Of a stretch of DNA of 26,368 nucleotides, positions 23,101 through 26,368 are shown piece by piece. This stretch comes from CAYVQU01 sp964453155 (lineage in GTDB: Bacteria; Chloroflexota; Anaerolineae; Anaerolineales; UBA11858). Where the stretch lies: contig CAYVQU010000065.1 in assembly GCA_964453155.1 (NCBI GenBank), forward strand, positions 1-26,368, given 5' to 3'. The first letter of the stretch is position 1, and the number at the start of each line of letters is the position of its first letter. The notes beneath the pieces were generated by a model. It saw nothing but the letters and a program-made list of their open reading frames with translations, was not told where the DNA came from and made no database searches. The position numbers and the translations under genes were made by a program.

Positions 23101-24229
23101 GCGGCGGTCTGGTGCGGATGCTGGTTTAGTCGGCGCAGTGCTGGAAGCTGGGGTTCAGGTTATGGCAGATCAGGGGTACGCGGCTGAATTGGAAATGTAT
23201 CGAGATTCGGTGCTTCCCATTGAGTTACCGGCCTTGAAAAAAGCGGTCAATGATGAACAAACCCAACAATTCCGGCGTTCAGAATTAGATCAAATCGCCT
23301 CCCAAAATGGAGTGAGTTTGCTTTCAAATGCCCAAAGCCAGATCGTGATCCCCATCCGACGCGAAGAACAAGTCATTGGGGTTTTGCTGTTGGAAAGCCT
23401 TCGGGATGAACCCTGGGCGGATACCACCCAAGAATTTCTCTCTCGTTTAAGTGACCACGCTGCAATTTCAATTGCGAACGCCCAACTCTTTGCCCAGGTT
23501 CAGGAAGCCGATATTGCCAAGAGCGATTTTATCTCTTTTGTCTCTCACGAGCTCAAGACGCCCATGACCTCCATCCGTGGTTACACCGATTTGCTATTGG
23601 GTGGCGCGGTTGGGGAGGTAACTGACGCCCAAGAAAACTTTCTCGGGACAATTCGAGCCAATGTGACCCGCATGGCTACCCTGGTCTCTGATCTGGCCGA
23701 TATCTCTCGGATTGAAGCCGGGCGTCTCCGACTGGAATACGCTGCAGTGGAAATTCCTGATGTGGTGGATGAAACTGTCCGATCAATGGATCACAATATT
23801 CAAGAGAAAAGCCAAACCCTCGAAATCGTGTTTGGCGACGACTTGCCCTCTGCTTGGGGAGATCGGACCCGCATTGGTCAGGTGTTGACGAATTTAGTGA
23901 GTAATGCCTATAAGTACACCCCCGAGGGCGGGAAGGTCATCATCCAAGCCGAAAAATCCCATAATCAATGGGATCCAGAAGGTGCTCCTGAAGTTGTCTT
24001 GTTAGCAGTAAAAGATAACGGCCTCGGTATGACCGCAGAAGATCAGGATCAAATATTTACCAAGTTCTTCCGCTCTCCCGATCCGGATGCCCGGCAATCC
24101 CCAGGGACTGGTTTGGGGCTAAACATTACTCGTAACTTGGTTGAAATGCAAGGCGGCAAGATTTGGTTTGAAAGCACTTATGGCGAAGGAACTACCTTCT
24201 TCTTCACTGTTCCGGTTGCTGATGTTTGA
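20171..24229 (+). CDS. Membrane multi-GAF sensor histidine kinase with PDZ-like domain
   Basis: 1352 aa. Membrane helix at about 31-52; a PDZ-like outer domain at about 78-140 (ARLAGLEFKDILIAIDENPI...GDELLLTFQPPDG); then about seven more helices at 146-415 and a cytoplasmic junction (LQMVVDRIFFRGQQVY). Four GAF domains follow at about 450-595, 610-760, 775-935 and 955-1110; the third is the most typical (CEAGTLFLVDEESEELIFEV...LPPGTGHVG), the others are diverged. HisKA at about 1115-1185 with His1126 in SHELKTP. HATPase to the end with N-box NLVSNAYKYTPEGG, VKDNGLGM and GTGLGLNITRNLVE. It has all catalytic boxes but no receiver. The ligand is unknown; the membrane and PDZ parts suggest envelope sensing. 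It is followed by a terminator, and possibly by the hydrolase through read-through. Confidence 0.93.
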   Translation: MSEITEKTLPIPEPAAPFWAQARSQISPVLTILYQILVIGIYAGFAIAALGWFRMPFAGVLMEHTLVVNNMEASGNTIWQARLAGLEFKDILIAIDENPIASYHQYIRTLQAANIGDELLLTFQPPDGDVFTIQVELQEFPVADRIAYSIIPFIIGMVFLGSGLWVLSLRRADAAGRIFSVFTASVAVASGGFFDVNTTNYFPHFWTIGLALAGGALFHLALIFPKESRWIRRWPFLNWVGYFIAVIISIVALPTLFNYQNPYAYIPAWQVAYLFIGLTALTFVILTTIRRYTSPSPVIRQQAIVIMWSGLIAFVPIMIWFFVVAVRPNTAFIPYLLLPLGGFPIGVAYAILRYRMINTDYIFSRAVLYAALSILAVAGYALLVAGISLILGSIIPANHPAIVGLMVFILALLLNPLRNRLQMVVDRIFFRGQQVYQERVQDFGRELNPAMEMASITKMLRNFVAESLNPAQFHIFLLDTFRDQYVATADDAGRPTTDIQFQSNSPLPQLLSREEHSLYFGDNYELPPALTPEKSRIALLGAHLFIPLPGREDQIIGFMALTPRNSGEPYTSLDLELLTTLSDQTAMAIERAQVVSDLERRVNEMNVLIRVAQGINITLSFDDILELIFAQANRIIPAKDFWILLYDRETDISHYAFYLEDDRRLLEFENRPISGDVDLTQIVSRSGVPIVTQNYERESRSRGIIPQVDGLYAWVGVPLNAGAETIGAMSIGSRDPAAMYLEDQVALLQAIADQAAGAIVKARLLEGSERNARQLNFLNEVGRSLTSTLNPTSLLDQILGSAIEMINCEAGTLFLVDEESEELIFEVVKGPVASELQGKRLPPGTGHVGRSVETGEPAIVNQARETTEWSKRSDQSTGFETRDLLMVPMYSKDQIVGVVQVINRRDGLPFTQDDQDLLLTFTSQAAIALENARLYTQTDQQLAERVDELSVMQRIDRELNASLDISQSMRITLDWAMRRSGADAGLVGAVLEAGVQVMADQGYAAELEMYRDSVLPIELPALKKAVNDEQTQQFRRSELDQIASQNGVSLLSNAQSQIVIPIRREEQVIGVLLLESLRDEPWADTTQEFLSRLSDHAAISIANAQLFAQVQEADIAKSDFISFVSHELKTPMTSIRGYTDLLLGGAVGEVTDAQENFLGTIRANVTRMATLVSDLADISRIEAGRLRLEYAAVEIPDVVDETVRSMDHNIQEKSQTLEIVFGDDLPSAWGDRTRIGQVLTNLVSNAYKYTPEGGKVIIQAEKSHNQWDPEGAPEVVLLAVKDNGLGMTAEDQDQIFTKFFRSPDPDARQSPGTGLGLNITRNLVEMQGGKIWFESTYGEGTTFFFTVPVADV

Positions 24230-24250
24230 GTATTAGTGGCTAACCAAATA

Positions 24251-24306
24251 GCCGGATTGATCCGGCTTTAGCTGCCAGCCCGGACATTGATGTCCGGGCG
24301 TTTTTT
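24251..24306 (+). terminator. Tandem hairpins, the second an intrinsic terminator abutting the hydrolase ATG
   Basis: First stem GCCGGA/TCCGGC (24251-24266, TTGA loop). Second stem GCCCGGACAT (24278-24287) with ATGTCCGGGC (24290-24299), then G and T6 at 24301-24306. The next base (24307) begins the hydrolase ATG. This is a strong Rho-independent terminator for the kinase. Confidence 0.85.
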
Positions 24307-25245
24307 ATGAATATGAAGAATAATTACCGCACCGCACCGTATTGGCGTAATCTAGCCTTGTTTACACTGGCCTGTTTTGCAGTTGTATTTGTGGTTGGTG
24401 GCCTTATCCTGGCTCACCAACGGGCAATGATTCTCGTACATCCAGCCCAAATTCCGGTGACTCAGACTCCTATGGATTGGGGAATCCAAGATTGGGAAAA
24501 CGTATCTTTTCAAACCGATGATGGTTTGATGCTTAAGGGGTGGTTCATCTCCCCAGATTTTTCTGCAGATGGCGCTACGTTGATCTATGTCCACGGATTG
24601 GGGGCTAACCGGCAGGGTCCGATGGCGACCGCCGAGATATTAATTGATCAGGGTTATGGGGCCCTGATATTTGATCTCCGTAATCATGGTGAAAGTGAAG
24701 GAGAAATCACAACCCTGGGTTATGAGGAGGTCAAAGATATCGCCGCGGCCCTGGACTATCTCCACAATCGACCGGATGTCAACCCGCAGCGGATCGGGGT
24801 CTTTGGGCAATCCATGGGGGCGGGTACTGTTATTCGGGCCGCGGCCCGCAATCCTGAAATACGAGTAGTGATTGCTGAAAGTGGATTTACTAGCCTGAGA
24901 GATAATATCAATTATGGGGTTAAGTCCCTCTTGGGATTGCCACCAGTTCCCTTTGCTCCCCTGGTCGTTTGGTTTGGGGAGCTGGAGGCTGGGTTGAACC
25001 TCGACTTGGTCAGACCCATTGATGATATCGCTCAAATTTCACCGCGACCAGTGTTGTTGATCCATGGCAAAAAGGATCAAACTATTCCATTCGAAAACAG
25101 CGTCGCCCTCTATTCGGCTGCGGAAGAGCCAAAAGAATTGTATTTGATACCGGAGGGAGGGCACGGTGGATTTCTGAGGGTAGATCCAGATGAATACCAA
25201 CAACAACTCATTCAGTTTCTTGCAACTCACCTCGGTCCCGAATAA
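24307..25245 (+). CDS. Alpha/beta hydrolase with N-terminal membrane anchor
   Basis: 312 aa. A hydrophobic stretch at about 16-37 after a basic lead (NNYRTAPYWR) is a signal anchor, so the enzyme probably faces outward. Catalytic residues by pattern: nucleophile Ser169 in GQSMG, Asp257 in LIHGKKDQT, His286 in GGHGG; the HGLG at 96-99 would form the oxyanion region, and FDLRNHGES is typical of S33/YfhR-like serine hydrolases. Thus it is likely an esterase, thioesterase or lipase-like enzyme; the substrate cannot be read. The ATG directly follows the T6 of the kinase terminator and has no ribosome binding site; Met3 (24313) is an alternative start. No promoter is seen between the hairpins, so expression may depend on read-through or a promoter inside the kinase gene. 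Confidence 0.87.
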   Translation: MNMKNNYRTAPYWRNLALFTLACFAVVFVVGGLILAHQRAMILVHPAQIPVTQTPMDWGIQDWENVSFQTDDGLMLKGWFISPDFSADGATLIYVHGLGANRQGPMATAEILIDQGYGALIFDLRNHGESEGEITTLGYEEVKDIAAALDYLHNRPDVNPQRIGVFGQSMGAGTVIRAAARNPEIRVVIAESGFTSLRDNINYGVKSLLGLPPVPFAPLVVWFGELEAGLNLDLVRPIDDIAQISPRPVLLIHGKKDQTIPFENSVALYSAAEEPKELYLIPEGGHGGFLRVDPDEYQQQLIQFLATHLGPE

Positions 25246-25309
25246 AATCCATCAAAATTTTCAGTGCAGTTCAAATAACCTGAAGATTCACGGGAGCAAT
25301 ATTTACCAC

Positions 25310-25340
25310 AAAATGGCTAGTCATTAGACCAGCCGTTTTG
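25310..25340 (+). terminator. Terminator after the alpha/beta hydrolase
   Basis: AAAA-t-GGCT-a-GTC, loop ATTA, GAC-c-AGCC-g-TTTT forms an imperfect hairpin with a T-rich right side, 65 bp after the hydrolase stop. Confidence 0.6.
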
Positions 25341-25376
25341 TTAACCCCTAACTCTCATTACTATCAGTAAAAATAA

Positions 25377-25408
25377 AAATTCTCCCCCCGAGATCGGGGG
25401 GAGAATTT
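25377..25408 (-). terminator. Strong hairpin terminator of the membrane protein gene
   Basis: AAATTCTCCCCCCGA (25377-25391) pairs perfectly with TCGGGGGGAGAATTT (25394-25408). Read on the - strand it is followed by ATTTTTATTTTTA, so it acts best for the - strand gene ending at 25447. Both directions of traffic meet here. Confidence 0.85.
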
Positions 25409-25425
25409 CCTGAGCCTGTCGAAGG
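25409..25425. repeat. CCTGAGCCTGTCGAAGG dispersed repeat, copy 3
   Basis: Directly abuts the hairpin at 25377-25408, between it and the - strand stop codon. Best copy of the family also seen at 5932 and 7904. Confidence 0.65.
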
Positions 25426-25446
25426 GTTAGAGGGTAGTATTGACTT

Positions 25447-26217
25447 CTAAAACCGATTAGAGCGGTTATTATTTCGATTTCCCGAGAAGGAAACCGGGGA
25501 ATAGGTCGGTTCCATCGATTCATACTCTGGTTCTTGTGTTGGTTGCGGTTGCGGCTTAGGTGCCGGACGATATGAGGGGGCGGCACTCACTCCCCGACGA
25601 ACTGGTGTTGAACGGTTACTCAAAGGGCGTAAATTTCCGGTTGAACGTTGCTGGGCGGGGCGAGATTTGGTTCGAGTTTGTGGTTTACGGCTAGTACTCG
25701 AACGAGACGAACTCCGGCGGACCTTTGTCTGATTGAATAATCGATCTCCGGCCATTGAGATGGTCCCAATGATGAGGACCCGAATCAACCACACCATTAC
25801 CGCGACGAAAATGGGGACCACTTTGAGCAAAGTCGCCCGGGCCACGACGGCATTGCCAAGCGTTTGGTGATTGAGAATGGCGATCGAGACGCCCCACCAG
25901 GTCAGCATGGCGTTCATGACGGCAGCCAACATCCAGGCTCCAAAGAGATACCAGACCTCAGCGGGTTCGTCGGCGCCCTGCTCGGGGGTGAATAGGCGAG
26001 CGATCCCGGCAAAGTCGATGCCGCAGAACGCGACGGATAAAATTGTGGCCCAACCGATCCCCATGAATTTGAGATCACCCAGCAGGTCAGTGAGGGCGAA
26101 GTCGGTGGTGGAGTAGTTGAACAACTCGAATGCCAGTAGGGCGGTCATGATCAAGGCCCCGAAGATCAAACCGCGTTGCAGTTTCATGCCTCTAGAAAAA
26201 AATTGTGATCTTAACAT
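25447..26217 (-). CDS. Four-helix membrane protein with disordered basic tail, function unknown
   Basis: 256 aa. The ATG at 26217 follows TAAGGAG with 7-base spacing. Hydrophobic stretches at about 15-35, 50-72, 86-110 and 125-155 predict four membrane helices. The remaining 95 or so residues are low complexity: Arg/Ser-rich, then Pro/Gln-rich, then Asn/Arg-rich (ending NRNNNRSNRF), probably a disordered cytoplasmic tail able to bind nucleic acid or acidic partners. No family signature is recognised. It stands alone with its own strong promoter carrying two operator dyads, and ends in a strong terminator, so it seems to be a single-gene regulated unit. Confidence 0.75.
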   Translation of the reverse strand: MLRSQFFSRGMKLQRGLIFGALIMTALLAFELFNYSTTDFALTDLLGDLKFMGIGWATILSVAFCGIDFAGIARLFTPEQGADEPAEVWYLFGAWMLAAVMNAMLTWWGVSIAILNHQTLGNAVVARATLLKVVPIFVAVMVWLIRVLIIGTISMAGDRLFNQTKVRRSSSRSSTSRKPQTRTKSRPAQQRSTGNLRPLSNRSTPVRRGVSAAPSYRPAPKPQPQPTQEPEYESMEPTYSPVSFSGNRNNNRSNRF

Positions 26218-26242
26218 TTTGCAGCTCCTTACAAAAACCCAT

Positions 26243-26297
26243 TTAGAAAATATGTTCTAATTTTGAATATACTAGAACATATTTTCTAATTTGTCAA
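26243..26297 (-). promoter_or_regulatory. Consensus promoter overlapped by two inverted operator dyads
   Basis: On the - strand TTGACA (26292-26297), a 17-base spacer, TAGTAT (26269-26274). Perfect 17-bp inverted arms lie at 26243-26259 and 26273-26289. Each arm is itself a dyad of form TTAGAA-N6-TTCTAA (26243-26260; 26272-26289, first base differing). The second fills the -35/-10 spacer and the first covers about +2 to +20. Confidence 0.75.
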
Positions 26298-26368
26298 GAG
26301 GAACCGGATACTTTTTCAGGGCAAACGCATCTTAGGTCTAGACAAGTGAGTTGAAGCTCGAGATGATT

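Noticed and set aside
26290..26368. Divergent gene at the right edge
   Set aside because: No start codon with a ribosome binding site or open frame long enough to judge before the window ends.

Overview
The window looks like part of a Chloroflexota (Anaerolineae/Caldilineae-like) chromosome. This is inferred from gene style: a BTAD-ATPase-TPR regulator, a large multi-GAF histidine kinase with an N-terminal membrane module, a secreted beta-helix protein ending in a short 'YFPLVTR' tail, paired ABC exporters, and many short palindromic repeats between genes. No rRNA, tRNA, CRISPR array, transposase, integrase or phage gene was seen.

Layout. (1) 48-2903 (+): two envelope or secreted proteins, a seven-repeat propeller-like protein whose 5' end is not intact here, then a signal-peptide right-handed beta-helix protein. 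(2) 3055-7740 (-): TTG-initiated ABC exporter half, second ABC half, then a Pol-beta-type nucleotidyltransferase. (3) 7741-8392: no gene; a fold-back repeat element, a long-looped hairpin and a promoter. (4) 8393-9654 (+): a single-domain response regulator and a two-lobed GNAT protein. (5) 9673-12621 (-): a BTAD/NB-ARC-like/TPR regulator, divergent from a 63-aa protein and a four-helix membrane protein (12736-13329); the shared spacer holds three helical-turn-spaced heptamers. Then a 101-aa protein (13482-13787). (6) 13862-15550 (-): AarF/UbiB-type kinase-like protein carrying a repeat element in frame; divergent from a cysteine-cluster protein (15683-16366) followed by a second ABC exporter pair (16434-20094). 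(7) 20171-24229 (+): 1352-aa PDZ/7TM-like/GAF x4 histidine kinase, then an alpha/beta hydrolase (24307-25245). (8) 25447-26217 (-): four-helix membrane protein with a disordered basic tail, behind a promoter that carries two near-identical operator dyads.

The most notable points are these. Both ABC pairs show the reciprocal degeneracy expected of heterodimeric exporters: Asp in place of the catalytic Glu in one half, a broken signature motif in the other. The spacer beside the BTAD regulator has SARP-like operator architecture facing two -10 elements. The promoter at 26243-26297 has one 18-bp dyad in its -35/-10 spacer and a second at the start site. A palindromic repeat has become a coding insert between the catalytic loop and the DFG motif of the AarF-like protein. 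At least seven kinds of short dispersed or fold-back repeats lie between the genes. All functional statements are inferences from sequence patterns read by eye; no database search was run.
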